Positions 18,932 to 28,396 of a stretch of DNA of 64,000 nt are shown piece by piece (the stretch's first letter is position 1; every line of letters begins with the position of its first letter). This stretch comes from CBDHHC01 sp965263345 (GTDB lineage Bacteria; Pseudomonadota; Alphaproteobacteria; Rhizobiales; CBDHHC01). A program made the position numbers and the translations under genes. The stretch is taken from contig CBDHHC010000024.1 of the NCBI GenBank assembly GCA_965263345.1, positions 1,212,055 through 1,276,054 on the forward strand. The letters run 5' to 3'. Under the pieces are notes generated by a model. The model searched no databases and had not been told where the DNA came from. It saw nothing but the letters and a program-made list of their open reading frames with translations.

Positions 18932-19804
18932 TTAAACTGGAGCTCCTTGATCGCTGGCAAATTCAGAAAGCCTTTTATCCATCTCTATAACATAAGATTT
19001 GCCGTAGTCTCCATCCTCAAATCCATCTAACAAACTCTGAGGGAGAAACTGATCAACATCTTTCGCACAGCTGGCAACCCCCAAAGCGATCGTCGCTGCC
19101 GTATCAGTATCTCCACCGCAGGAAATAACAGATTTTAACATATCAATGAGTGAATGTTCAGAAATCACGGCCCGTAAGGCAGCTTTAACACTATCTACGC
19201 CGCGATGTCCTATTTTAAGTTCAGGCAAATCTCTCCAGTTAATCTCAGGAATATGTTGCTCCAAGAAAGCTGGTAGATCAGTACGTTCACCTTTCTGATA
19301 CAACAAATAATGTAACATCAAAGATGAGGCCTGAGCAGCAAAAATACCAAGAGGCGTATTATGTGTTGTCCTTGCTTGAACTGCGCAAACTTCCATCACA
19401 TCATTAATATCACTTAATACACCAAGACAGGCTGCCCGCATGGAAGCACCGCTTTTCTCACTGTCATTTTTAATGCGCGTCCGAAAATCATCTGCATCTT
19501 CTACAGATTGCAAGAATTCATAAAATCGACCGGCATACCCCTCACGAACGTCTCTTTTAAATGCACGAACAAAAGACTCAACAAAATCATTCTCATTATA
19601 AGGAGGCCCGTCTAACAACACCTCTGCAACAGCCAAATGCATTTGTAGATCATCAGAGTACCTCCCGTCACCAATATTATATTTATGATGAGAAAAATAA
19701 CACCATTCATCAATACGCTGATTGATCACATCTTGTGGAGCATATTCAAAACACACCCCCCAGGCATCGCCAATACCTGCTTTTAAAAGTATATTCAGAG
19801 CCAT
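18932..19804 (-). CDS. ADP-ribosylglycohydrolase family protein
   Basis: A 290-residue DraG-fold protein. Metal-binding motifs are visible: GDAWGVCFEY near residue 12, DGRYSDDLQMHLAVAE near residue 46 (family (T/S)DDTQM form), and CGGDTDTAATIALG near residue 229. Such enzymes remove ADP-ribose from arginine, serine or other groups. The Thr of the usual TDDT motif is Ser-Asp-Asp-Leu here, a mild deviation. No ADP-ribosyltransferase (DraT) or nitrogenase gene is nearby, so the substrate is open. Confidence 0.88.
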   Translation of the reverse strand: MALNILLKAGIGDAWGVCFEYAPQDVINQRIDEWCYFSHHKYNIGDGRYSDDLQMHLAVAEVLLDGPPYNENDFVESFVRAFKRDVREGYAGRFYEFLQSVEDADDFRTRIKNDSEKSGASMRAACLGVLSDINDVMEVCAVQARTTHNTPLGIFAAQASSLMLHYLLYQKGERTDLPAFLEQHIPEINWRDLPELKIGHRGVDSVKAALRAVISEHSLIDMLKSVISCGGDTDTAATIALGVASCAKDVDQFLPQSLLDGFEDGDYGKSYVIEMDKRLSEFASDQGAPV

Positions 19805-19824
19805 AAATTAAATCCGAGCAAGGT

Positions 19825-20103
19825 TTAAGCACTGGTGTCTTTGCGTCCAATAGATTTTATCAAACGAACAATAATCCATATTGGAAAGACAATGACCGCT
19901 CCAAGTAGGAAATAATCAAAAATCCAACCAATTGCATCAAATCCAAGTTCATAGATGCGAACAACCAGATCTTTTATGATGCGAACCAGTTCAGCAGGTT
20001 GAAGGTCAAAAGCAGCTAAAACCACTCCAACAATAAGTGAAATAATAACAAGACGTAAAAGAACACCTAATGGGCTACCACCAAAAACCTTTTCCAAATC
20101 CAT
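19825..20103 (-). CDS. DUF6460 small membrane protein
   Basis: A 92-residue protein opening with FGGSPLGVLLRLVIISLIVGVV and having two membrane helices around an amphipathic segment. It resembles the DUF6460 group of alphaproteobacterial membrane proteins. It lies 20 bases upstream of the ADP-ribosylglycohydrolase gene on the same strand. Function unknown. Confidence 0.8.
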   Translation of the reverse strand: MDLEKVFGGSPLGVLLRLVIISLIVGVVLAAFDLQPAELVRIIKDLVVRIYELGFDAIGWIFDYFLLGAVIVFPIWIIVRLIKSIGRKDTSA

Positions 20104-20292
20104 CTGCCAGCGCCTTTCTTATAATTTTCATTGATTTTTTCAGCAATAATACTCATAAATCTGGTTGAAAAACGACACAACCAAATTCTGACATCAATCA
20201 TCAAAAATAACAGTAAAACCAGCCAAAACCCTAAATTAACTAAATTTTAAGGTGTAAACCCACAAAATTTACACCGGAGGATGAAGGCACCC

Positions 20293-21021
20293 ATGAGTTA
20301 TCATAAAATAGAATATAATCGTACCAGTTGGTCACAAAAGAATTATACGCGTATTTTGCTAGCAGGAAAGTCTCTGATAGCAGATATAAGTGGTGCATTA
20401 TTCTGGCCTTCAGAGAAAACATTGATCATATCTGATCCTTCGATAAAGAATGATAAAATTGCACCTCAAGAAGCACTCTCATTAAGAACCCATGAGACAA
20501 GAGCAACCCTTATTCGTATTTCTGACACAGCCAAATATTATGACGCAAAACGCATAATCATCCTAGGGTGCCATGACAAAGGAATTACCGACAATACAAT
20601 TCTTGATGAAGAAAGCAAACAACGCCTCAAAGATATCCAAAATACCTATGATTGTTTCTGGGTGCTAAATGATCAATCACCAGACTATCTAAAGGACTTA
20701 AATGCAATCATTGCTGATCACTTCATCCTGAATGGCATAACTTTCAGACACAAACCAACATTAGCACCAATTGCACGTGAAATAGCTGGTTATATGAACC
20801 CGATAGCAAAACAAAAGTCAGAAACCAAAGCCATTGGTCAGAGATGTTTTGTATCAAACAATGCCCGTCTTATTATGCCTACATTTGGAAATTGCGGACA
20901 GGCTCAAAATATTTTAAGCAAAAGCTTTGACCCAATATTCTCAATGGGCAATCAATATGTCTGGATCATTGGCACCAACGATGTTCATCCAATAGCGGCA
21001 AGACTTTTAGAAGAAGATTAA
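20293..21021 (+). CDS. degenerate PdeM-like phosphoesterase
   Basis: A 242-residue protein that follows the layout of ligase-associated PdeM phosphoesterases: ALFWPSEKTLIISDPSIKND near residue 33, RIIILGCHDKG near residue 92, then ARLIMPTFGNCG near the end. The metal ligands are mostly gone. The DxH motif is DPS, the GD motif reads GCHD, the GNHD box is absent (VLNDQSPD), and the GHxHP motif is GYMNP. It is therefore probably inactive as a nuclease. No ligase or helicase partner is near. Start at 20293 rather than 20281, because GGAGG abuts the latter. Confidence 0.65.
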   Translation: MSYHKIEYNRTSWSQKNYTRILLAGKSLIADISGALFWPSEKTLIISDPSIKNDKIAPQEALSLRTHETRATLIRISDTAKYYDAKRIIILGCHDKGITDNTILDEESKQRLKDIQNTYDCFWVLNDQSPDYLKDLNAIIADHFILNGITFRHKPTLAPIAREIAGYMNPIAKQKSETKAIGQRCFVSNNARLIMPTFGNCGQAQNILSKSFDPIFSMGNQYVWIIGTNDVHPIAARLLEED

Positions 21022-21044
21022 AAGCCTTCCAATTAACTTGGGAA

Positions 21045-21731
21045 CTAATCACCTAACTGAAATCTTGCCCGAACTTTTACTGTTAGTGTCTGGCGTGGGA
21101 TACCAATTTCATTCAAACTGATGTCTTGTGTATTGCCAACATGTCTCGCATTAGAGCCCGCGACTGGAAGTGCATACATATAATTATCCCAATCATAATC
21201 TCCTTGATACCCACTACCCTTTTTACTAAATCCAAATTCTTGTACCTGCATCAGCTTACCAAGTCTAACACCACCAGCTAAGGCAATGGATTTAGCAATA
21301 GTTTGAGCATGTGTAACAGCTTCAGAAAATGCCTTCTCTTCCGCATCAGGAGTTTCTGGTTCAAATACCGGATGAAAATTGGAATATCTATATTTTAGTT
21401 TTTGAAACGAGAGGTTATCTACCCATATAGGTATCATGAATAGCAAGTCCTGATCTTGACTTGTAAAAAGCAATTTAGTTGCATTTCTTTGCACATCATT
21501 TTTCCGCCACCAAGTAATTTGATCATTCATTCCCCCAAAAGCAATATCACTCCTAGGAAAACCATTGGCCACAACTGTTTCAACAATCTCGTCGATAGCT
21601 TTTTTACTGACATGGCGTTCAACTCTAGTGACCTTACTAGAATTACTATAAATCTCCAACTCTAAATTAAATTCTTTAGCAACTTTGTAATATTTGCCTT
21701 CTCCTGCAACTTCTATATACTTATCTAGCAT
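21045..21731 (-). CDS. SIMPL/DUF541-like protein
   Basis: A 228-residue protein opening YIEVAGEGKYY and holding the SIMPL-type central helix (AFSEAVTHAQTIAKSIALAGGVRLGKLMQVQEFGF). The end has the repeated beta-strand pattern PRQTLTVKVRARFQL. Unlike most SIMPL proteins it has no signal peptide. Start placed at 21731 with AAGGAT nine bases upstream; a longer reading to 21929 would run across the divergent DUF1801 gene and adds a non-homologous tail. Role unknown. Confidence 0.7.
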   Translation of the reverse strand: MLDKYIEVAGEGKYYKVAKEFNLELEIYSNSSKVTRVERHVSKKAIDEIVETVVANGFPRSDIAFGGMNDQITWWRKNDVQRNATKLLFTSQDQDLLFMIPIWVDNLSFQKLKYRYSNFHPVFEPETPDAEEKAFSEAVTHAQTIAKSIALAGGVRLGKLMQVQEFGFSKKGSGYQGDYDWDNYMYALPVAGSNARHVGNTQDISLNEIGIPRQTLTVKVRARFQLGD

Positions 21732-21835
21732 TGTTACATTATCCTTTTTATGATTTTTGTACTTAATAATATGTGATTTCAATAAAATTATGTCCCAGTT
21801 TCTTTTCAAAAAAATCGCAAATGCAGAGCGTAAAA

Positions 21836-22282
21836 ATGATTGAGAATAAAACAAAACCAACCAAGGCTGATATTCAAAAATTCCTGGCATCAATAGAACA
21901 TAAAACCCGCCAAAAAGATGCGAACACAATGTTAGACCTAATGGATCGCATAATTGATCTAGAACCTAGAATGTGGGGCGATAGCATCATTGGCTATGGC
22001 CAATATCACTATAAATATGACTCTGGACACAGTGGAAACTCTTTCATCACTGGCTTTTCTCCACGCAAAACATCACTAACCATCTACATTATGCCAGGAT
22101 TCAAACAATATGAAAAACAACTTGAAAAACTTGGCAAACACAAACACAGCGTTTCCTGTCTTTACATTACCAAGCTTGAAAATATTGACCAAAAAATATT
22201 AGAAGACATAATCACAGACTCAGTTGAGCGAATGAAAAAGATCTACCCAGACTGGTCTAAGAAAGCAAAGATAGAAAACTGA
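21836..22282 (+). CDS. DUF1801 (YdhG-like) protein
   Basis: A 148-residue cytoplasmic protein of the DUF1801 family. The pattern is KPTKADIQKFLASI near the start, then MWGDSIIGYGQYHYKYDSG and a C-terminal SVERMKKIYPDW. Function unknown. Start 21836 (MIENK) fits the family; an ATG at 21821 would add five residues. Ends 10 bases before the crotonase gene. Confidence 0.85.
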   Translation: MIENKTKPTKADIQKFLASIEHKTRQKDANTMLDLMDRIIDLEPRMWGDSIIGYGQYHYKYDSGHSGNSFITGFSPRKTSLTIYIMPGFKQYEKQLEKLGKHKHSVSCLYITKLENIDQKILEDIITDSVERMKKIYPDWSKKAKIEN

Positions 22283-22292
22283 GGCACACATC

Positions 22293-23096
22293 TTGACCAA
22301 TCGTATTCATCTAGAAATCAAAAATAATATCGCCTTTGTAACTCTAACCCGTGCAGACAAACATAACAGCATGGACATTGATATGCTGAAAGCTGTTGTC
22401 ATGACACAAAGAAAATTAAAAAAAAATAGATCAGTTAGAGCTATCATTCTTCAAGGTGATGGACCATCATTCTGCTCTGGTCTTGACATCAAAACACTCA
22501 CAAAAAATAAAAGACAACTCTTAGCTTTTTACCTCCGCCTCTGGCAACCCTGGCGCAATCTCTTGCAAACCTGGTCCATGGGTTGGCGTGATATCCCTGT
22601 TCCAGTTATTGCTCTTATTCATGGCAATTGCTTTGGCGCAGGTCTTCAATTGGCCCTTGGCGCAGATATCCGCATCAGCATGCCAGATGCAAAACTCTCC
22701 CTGATGGAAGCCAAATGGGGCCTCATACCGGATATGGGTGGCATTGCCTTGATGCGAGAACTCATGCCCATAGATATTGCAAAAGAACTCACCATGACAG
22801 GTCGTATTATCACCGGCGATGAAAGCAAAGCTCTAGGTCTCGTAACTCATATAAGCAATGATCCACTCTCCAAAGCCATGGAAATCTGTGAAGAAATCAT
22901 AACCAGATCACCAGACTCAGTCGGTGCCAGCAAAAAACTCATTCAATCAACCTGGACCGCAACAGAAAGCCTAACCCTAGAAAAAGAGCGCTCCTGGCAA
23001 CGAAAACTACTCCATGGTAAGAATTTCAGAATTGCCGCAAAGAATGGCAGTTCAAAGGATAATAAGACCATTCCGTTTAAAGATCGAGAGCTTTAA
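22293..23096 (+). CDS. crotonase/enoyl-CoA hydratase family protein
   Basis: A 267-residue acyl-CoA enzyme starting at TTG. The two oxyanion-hole segments are GPSFCSGLDIKTL near residue 58 and NCFGAGLQLALGADIRI near residue 112. A Glu lies in the SLMEAKWGLIPDMGG segment where hydratases carry a catalytic acid. The C-terminal helices are present. It could act in fatty acid breakdown or another CoA pathway. No partner dehydrogenase or thiolase is adjacent, so the reaction is not fixed by context. Confidence 0.9.
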   Translation: MTNRIHLEIKNNIAFVTLTRADKHNSMDIDMLKAVVMTQRKLKKNRSVRAIILQGDGPSFCSGLDIKTLTKNKRQLLAFYLRLWQPWRNLLQTWSMGWRDIPVPVIALIHGNCFGAGLQLALGADIRISMPDAKLSLMEAKWGLIPDMGGIALMRELMPIDIAKELTMTGRIITGDESKALGLVTHISNDPLSKAMEICEEIITRSPDSVGASKKLIQSTWTATESLTLEKERSWQRKLLHGKNFRIAAKNGSSKDNKTIPFKDREL

Positions 23097-23134
23097 TCTC
23101 ACCATCATACCTAAAACATAACACAGCACCACAG

Positions 23135-23195
23135 GCATGTCAAGGTATTTATTCCTAAAATAATTTTTATAGTAAAATTTCAGTAAAGACCTTTC
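23135..23195. repeat. direct repeat copy A flanking the caspase-amidase pair
   Basis: GCATGTCAAGG at 23135-23145 recurs exactly at 25415-25425. The following ~45 bases are related but diverged (both run through TTCC, an A-rich stretch and AGTAAAGA or AGTTAAGA). On the minus strand both begin CCTTGACATGC, a promoter-like -35, followed 17 bases on by TATGTT in this copy. Either a duplicated leftward promoter or an insertion footprint. Confidence 0.5.
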
Positions 23196-23324
23196 ATCTC
23201 CAGTTAATACAGCCTCTGATAAAAATTCAATATATTAGAAAGTTTGGAGCTATATGCTTTTCATACATCTACCCAAAGCTTTTGAAATGGGATAATTTAC
23301 AAAAACAAATAAATTCAGGACCAA

Positions 23325-24622
23325 TTGGCACATCTTATGATCTCGCGACTTATTTATACAATTATCTTTTCTGTATTATTACTCAACTCACCAGCATTGG
23401 CTAAAAAAAGGGTGGCCTTGGTGATTGGTAATTCCAATTATCAACATACCCAAAAACTCAAAAACCCAATCAATGATGCCACTGCCATAGCCGCTTCGCT
23501 AAAACGACTAAACTTTGAGGTTGTCGCCGCAAATGATGTCACCATCGAAAGCCTGGCGGGCGTTTTAAGCACTTTCGTCGACAAATTAAATGGCGCTGAT
23601 GTTGGCCTGTTTTATTATGCCGGCCATGGCATCAGCTTTAAGGGCAAAAACTTTATCGTGCCTGTTGATGCAAAACTAAGCAACCAATTCCGCCTTCGTC
23701 AGGAAACTACACCAATTGATCAGATCCTGAGCGAGATGTCTCTGCAAAACGAGGATAAATTTAGTTTTCTTGGATGCTTGTAGAGATAATCCGTTAGCAG
23801 AAACCCTAAAACGTTCATTAGGCTCTGCTTCTAGAAGCGCGGCTGTATCAAGAGGATTAAGCCTTATTGATCCCGGGAACGAAAGAATCTCTTGTCGTCT
23901 TTGCAACAGAGCCTGGCAAAGTCGCCGATGATGGTCCAGGCAAACATAGTCCATTTACGCAAGCGCTTGCTCAAACATATCGAACGCCCAGGCATAGATA
24001 TTGAAATCATGCTCAAAGCCGTTCAACGAGATGTCAAAAAAGCAACCAACAACAGACAAAGACCAGAACGCGTGTCTCTAAACTGGAAAGCGATTTCTCG
24101 TTTAATCCAAGCAAAGCGAAAGCAAAAAACTCTACAATTCCTAGCAGACAGGGCTCATGATAATCTCTCCAGAGAGTTATCGGCAGCTAAAGAAGAACAG
24201 CTTTATTGGGACAGTATCAAAGATCTTGGCGAAAAAAGCTTATTTCAATCTTATTTGAATAAATATCCCAACGGCAAATTTACAGATATTGCTCAGGTAA
24301 AAATCAAAAAACTCAATTTACAAAAAATAAAACCTGAGGATGATCTCTCCAAATATAGTACTAAACCAAGTTTTAATTGTGCTGGTAAATTGGGCATCAT
24401 TGAAAACCTGATTTGTAATAACCCACATCTGGCTCAGCTGGACAACATGATGGCTGAAATGTTTTTTCGCGCAAAAGGGCGATTAAATAAGCGGAATGCA
24501 GACCTCCTTGTGCAGGAACAACGTTTCTGGTTAACCGGACGAAAAGTATGCCTAAAAATGTTCCATGTGTCGGAAAATCCTATAGAAGAAGAATTGAGCG
24601 TTTAAAAGATTGGGGAGGATAA
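23325..24622 (+). pseudogene. caspase-like (C14) protein with LprI-like C-terminus, frameshifted
   Basis: One ancestral reading frame can be restored by four single-base corrections. It has a signal peptide (MISRLIYTIIFSVLLLNSPALA), a caspase fold with the catalytic His in FYYAGHGISF and Cys in FLDACRDNP, and a C-terminal LprI-like part (CAGKLGIIENLICNNP...LDNMMAEMF). The indels are an extra T in 23760-23762, an extra C in 23872-23874, an extra C in 23997-23999, and a missing A in 24554-24558. The restored frame ends at TAA 24620-24622, overlapping the amidase ATG. As read, only 152 residues would be made. Decayed gene or local sequence errors. Confidence 0.8.
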
Positions 24623-25368
24623 TGTTGAAAAAAAACTATATCCTTTTCCTATTCTTTCTATGCATTTTTTTATCATCTCACCAGATGGTCAATGCAGCGG
24701 AACACACCTGTGAAAATAAAACATTAAAAGTAGCATTAGATATTGGCCATAGCATAAAAAGACCTGGCGCGATCAGTGCAAGAGGCAAACCAGAATTTAC
24801 CTTTAACAAAAGATTTGTAGAAGAATTTATATCCCATAATAAAGCCAACAAAAACTTCGAATTTTTCATGATAAACCAATCTGGCAAAAATATTAGATTA
24901 TCAACCCGAACAAAAATTGCAGCTCAAAAAAAGGCTGATCTGTTTATCTCTATCCATCACGATTCCTTAAATCCAAAATATATCAAAAAATGGACCTATA
25001 ACGGAACCAAACAAACCTATTCCAACAAATTTAAAGGCCACTCTTTTTTCATCTCAGAAAAAAACATAAAATTCAAAAAAAGCTTCGATCTTGCCAAAAA
25101 AATAGCGACTGTCTTTAAAGAAGATGGCTTAACACCAACCCTTCATCATGCCGAACCCATCAAAGGTGAAAATAGAACACTTTTAGATAAAAACTTAGGG
25201 ATTTACGAAGCCCCATTTGCTGTCCTAAAAACCGCCAAAATGCCGGCAGTCCTGATAGAACTCGGCGTCATAAAAAATAAAGACGAAGAAAAATTACTCG
25301 AAAAACCAGCCTATAGAAAAAAGCTGATTGTCAATATAACAAAAGCTTTGAATGGATTTTGTGGCTAA
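24622..25368 (+). CDS. N-acetylmuramoyl-L-alanine amidase, exported
   Basis: A 248-residue Amidase_3-type zinc enzyme with a signal peptide (YILFLFFLCIFLSSHQMVNAA). Zinc ligands and catalytic Glu are likely the His in LDIGHSIKRPG, Glu in EFTFNKRFVEEF, His in FISIHHDS and Glu in VLIELGVIKN. It cuts peptide stems from peptidoglycan. Start at ATG 24622 with GGGGAGG just upstream; this ATG overlaps the stop of the restored caspase frame, so the two were one operon. The peptide-rich Lys content is high compared with neighbours. Confidence 0.88.
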   Translation: MLKKNYILFLFFLCIFLSSHQMVNAAEHTCENKTLKVALDIGHSIKRPGAISARGKPEFTFNKRFVEEFISHNKANKNFEFFMINQSGKNIRLSTRTKIAAQKKADLFISIHHDSLNPKYIKKWTYNGTKQTYSNKFKGHSFFISEKNIKFKKSFDLAKKIATVFKEDGLTPTLHHAEPIKGENRTLLDKNLGIYEAPFAVLKTAKMPAVLIELGVIKNKDEEKLLEKPAYRKKLIVNITKALNGFCG

Positions 25369-25414
25369 TGCCATGAATTTCCTAGCTTGCGTAATAAATA
25401 GCTTACCATGGTAT

Positions 25415-25471
25415 GCATGTCAAGGACTATTTTCCCAAAAAAATATAATGGTGAATATTAAGTTAAGATGC
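25415..25471. repeat. direct repeat copy B flanking the caspase-amidase pair
   Basis: Second copy of the GCATGTCAAGG element (see 23135), 2280 bases from the first and 47 bases after the amidase stop. On the minus strand TTGACA is followed 17 bases on by TATTTA, a fair promoter pointing into the amidase 3' end. Confidence 0.5.
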
Positions 25472-25490
25472 AGAAATACGCAATATTATA

Positions 25491-25541
25491 GGCAATAGAT
25501 AATATTCCTCTTGAAAATCAACAACAATACCATCTATTGCC
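25491..25541. repeat. 10-base inverted repeat between convergent genes
   Basis: GGCAATAGAT (25491-25500) and ATCTATTGCC (25532-25541) are perfect reverse complements separated by 31 bases, between the converging amidase and fasciclin genes. There is no T-tract. Could form a termination hairpin or a protein site. Confidence 0.4.
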
Positions 25542-25573
25542 TGAAATCTCAAAAAACGAGATATAAAGATAAA

Positions 25574-26146
25574 TTAGTTTGATCCGCGTGGTGTGTTGGA
25601 TCCACGTGGCGCTTCTTTATTACCAAATTTTTCTGCGAAAGACCCACGCCACTCTGGTGGTAAAATAACTGTATCAATCACATGAATAACACCGTTAGAG
25701 GCCTTAAGGTCAGCTTTCGTAACCTTAGCACTTTCGTACATCACATCTTTGGTAGCATCAATCTTAGCATCCGAACCCTCAACTGTTTTGACAGTTTTTG
25801 CTTTGCCCGCAATGTCGCCTGATCCAAACTTTTCACCAACAACATGATATGTCAAAAGCCTTACAAGATATTTTTTGTATTTATCAGATGCAGGCTCAAG
25901 AAGCTTCTTTCTGAGTTTCTCAGGCAATTTAGCAAATGCTTCATCACTCGGAGCAAAGACGGTGAAAGGGCCTTTACCTTTAAGAGTATCAACAAGCTCG
26001 GCTGTTTTTAATGCTTTTACGACAGTGCTCAATTTCTCTTGAGAAGCAGCAATATCCACAATGTTTTTATCAGCAAAACTTACAGACGCAATACTTAGAA
26101 AAAATATGGCAATCGTTGAAATTATGAATAACTTAATCGTTTTCAT
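25574..26146 (-). CDS. secreted fasciclin-domain protein
   Basis: A 190-residue protein with a signal peptide (KLFIISTIAIFFLSIASVSFA) and one FAS1 domain: KLSTVVKALKTAEL, the FTVFAPSDEAFAKLP H1-type motif, and GVIHVIDTVILPP at the H2 end. FAS1 proteins are adhesive periplasmic or extracellular proteins. The start at 26146 is chosen for GGAG six bases before it. A C-terminal repeat APRGSNTPRGSN follows the domain. A second FAS1 gene lies at 49639. Confidence 0.93.
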   Translation of the reverse strand: MKTIKLFIISTIAIFFLSIASVSFADKNIVDIAASQEKLSTVVKALKTAELVDTLKGKGPFTVFAPSDEAFAKLPEKLRKKLLEPASDKYKKYLVRLLTYHVVGEKFGSGDIAGKAKTVKTVEGSDAKIDATKDVMYESAKVTKADLKASNGVIHVIDTVILPPEWRGSFAEKFGNKEAPRGSNTPRGSN

Positions 26147-26301
26147 TCTCATCTCCATTAACAAGTATTATTCATGTTGAATAACGAAAACAGATAAGCT
26201 GATAAAGTGTTACAGATCCATAAAAATTTGATCACAAATAAGTTATATACATTTGATAAGTGTACAACTAACAAAGTTTCTAGAGAATTTTTGAAGGATT
26301 A

Positions 26302-28119
26302 TCAATTGTCGTCCATTTTTAGGGCGGCTATAAAAGCCTCTTGTGGGATTTCAACCTTACCAAACTGGCGCATCTTCTTCTTACCGGCCTTCTGCTTCTC
26401 AAGCAGTTTCCGCTTACGGGTAATATCACCACCATAACATTTCGCGGTCACATCTTTACGCATCGCCGCAATCGTCTCACGGGCAATAACCTTACCACCC
26501 AGCGCAGCTTGAATCGGGATCTTAAACAGATGGCGCGGAATAAGATCTTTCAGCCGCTCGCACATCGCACGCCCACGCGCTTCAGCACGGTCCCGATGCA
26601 CCATCATAGAAAGCGCATCAACCGGCTCTGCATTCACAAGAATAGACATCTTCACCAGATTACCCGTCTCATACCCAATCATCTGATAATCAAACGACGC
26701 ATACCCACGCGTGACCGACTTTAACCGATCATAAAAATCAAACACCACTTCATTGAGCGGTAGCTCATAAACCACCATCGCCCGCGTGCCCGCATAAGTC
26801 AGTTCTTGTTGTCTTCCACGACGATCTTCACAAAGCTTCAGAACAGCTCCCAAAAATTCATCCGGCACCAAGATCGTTGCTGTAATCCAAGGCTCTTCAA
26901 TATGATCAACATGCACCACATCCGGCATATCGGCAGGGTTATGCAGCTCAATCATCGTCTTATCGGTCATGTAAACATGATAGACTACACTTGGCGCGGT
27001 CGTTATAAGATCAATATTAAATTCGCGTTCCAAACGCTCGCGAATAATTTCCAGATGCAGCAGGCCTAGAAACCCACAACGAAAACCAAACCCTAACGCT
27101 GCAGACGTTTCCATCTCATATTGAAAACTCGCATCATTCAAACGAAGCTTGCCCATAGACTCGCGCAAGTTCTCAAAGTCAGACGCATCAACCGGAAAGA
27201 GACCACAGAATACCACCGGCTGAGCTTCCTGGAAACCTTCAAGAGCTTCCGCGCAAGGCTTCTTCTCATCCGTAATCGTATCACCAACCCGCGTATCAGC
27301 CACCTCTTTAATCGCGGCTGTAAAGAACCCAACCTCACCAGGCCCGAGCACATCCAAGATATCTTGTTTCGGACGAAACACACCAACCCGATCCACAGGA
27401 TAAACCGCCCCTGTCGACATCAGTTTTATCTTCTGTCCCTTTTTTAGATGCCCATCAATAATCCGAACCAGAACCACAACCCCAAGATATGGATCATACC
27501 AGCTATCGACGAGCATAGCTTTTAACGGCTTATCAGCTTCCCCTTTGGGACCAGGAAGTGTCTTACAGATCGCCTCAAGCACATCCTCAATACCAATCCC
27601 CGTCTTTGCAGACGCCTCAATGGCATCAGACGCATCAATACCGATGACATCTTCTATCTGTGCACGAATGCGATCAGGTTCAGCAGCAGGCAAATCTATT
27701 TTATTCAAAACCGGAACAAGCTCATGATCATTATCCAGCGCCTGATAAACATTTGCCAGAGTTTGCGCTTCAACCCCTTGAGACGCATCAACCACCAGCA
27801 AAGACCCTTCACAAGCGGCCAGTGATCGACTGACCTCATAAGCAAAGTCCACATGCCCAGGCGTATCCATCAAATTAAGCTGATAGGTAATCCCATCTTT
27901 TGCTTTATAATCCAACCGCACCGTCTGAGCTTTAATCGTAATCCCGCGCTCGCGCTCAATATCCATAGAATCAAGCACTTGCTCCTTCATCTCACGCTCA
28001 GTCAGCGCACCACAAAACTGAATAAGACGGTCTGCAAGTGTCGATTTACCATGGTCAATATGAGCGACAATGGAAAAGTTCCGAATATGCTCTAAGGGTT
28101 TATCATCAAATTTGTTCAT
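26302..28119 (-). CDS. lepA: elongation factor 4 (LepA)
   Basis: A ribosomal GTPase that can back-translocate tRNAs and help initiation or assembly under stress. The 605-residue form shows the G1 loop AHIDHGKST near residue 16, DTPGHVDF (G3), NKID (G4) and the LepA-specific C-terminal domain ending in KKKMRQFGKVEIPQEAF. Start at 28119 (MNKFDD) leaves the usual length before HIRNFSIVAHIDHG; an in-frame GTG at 28137 is an alternative. Codon use is more GC-rich than its neighbours, normal for a highly conserved gene. Confidence 0.97.
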   Translation of the reverse strand: MNKFDDKPLEHIRNFSIVAHIDHGKSTLADRLIQFCGALTEREMKEQVLDSMDIERERGITIKAQTVRLDYKAKDGITYQLNLMDTPGHVDFAYEVSRSLAACEGSLLVVDASQGVEAQTLANVYQALDNDHELVPVLNKIDLPAAEPDRIRAQIEDVIGIDASDAIEASAKTGIGIEDVLEAICKTLPGPKGEADKPLKAMLVDSWYDPYLGVVVLVRIIDGHLKKGQKIKLMSTGAVYPVDRVGVFRPKQDILDVLGPGEVGFFTAAIKEVADTRVGDTITDEKKPCAEALEGFQEAQPVVFCGLFPVDASDFENLRESMGKLRLNDASFQYEMETSAALGFGFRCGFLGLLHLEIIRERLEREFNIDLITTAPSVVYHVYMTDKTMIELHNPADMPDVVHVDHIEEPWITATILVPDEFLGAVLKLCEDRRGRQQELTYAGTRAMVVYELPLNEVVFDFYDRLKSVTRGYASFDYQMIGYETGNLVKMSILVNAEPVDALSMMVHRDRAEARGRAMCERLKDLIPRHLFKIPIQAALGGKVIARETIAAMRKDVTAKCYGGDITRKRKLLEKQKAGKKKMRQFGKVEIPQEAFIAALKMDDN

Positions 28120-28396
28120 AACAGGCTGTGTAAGCACGCTTTCAGGTTACGTCAAGACTATATAATGGTTTCAATTTCTTTTTGGAAAAGACAAGAGTTT
28201 CAATAAGTAAAAAATTACATAATAAAAAGCAATAAGCCTCTTAAAGATCATATCGCAAAGAAATGTCCCTTATATGTTACGCCAGCGTAATATTAATGGG
28301 TCACACTTGCTTTTATTTTACAAAAAAACTATTTGATGAGTATAACAGTGCATTATGGTGAATGTATAATAAAAACAAACAAGCGACTATAAAATT

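Noticed and set aside
21732..21929. 66-residue N-terminal extension of the SIMPL-like protein
   Set aside because: It would overlap the divergent DUF1801 gene; the shorter start has AAGGAT at the right distance.
26341..28095. Several long frames antisense to lepA
   Set aside because: They are reverse-strand images of the GC-richer lepA coding sequence, without start signals or family resemblance.
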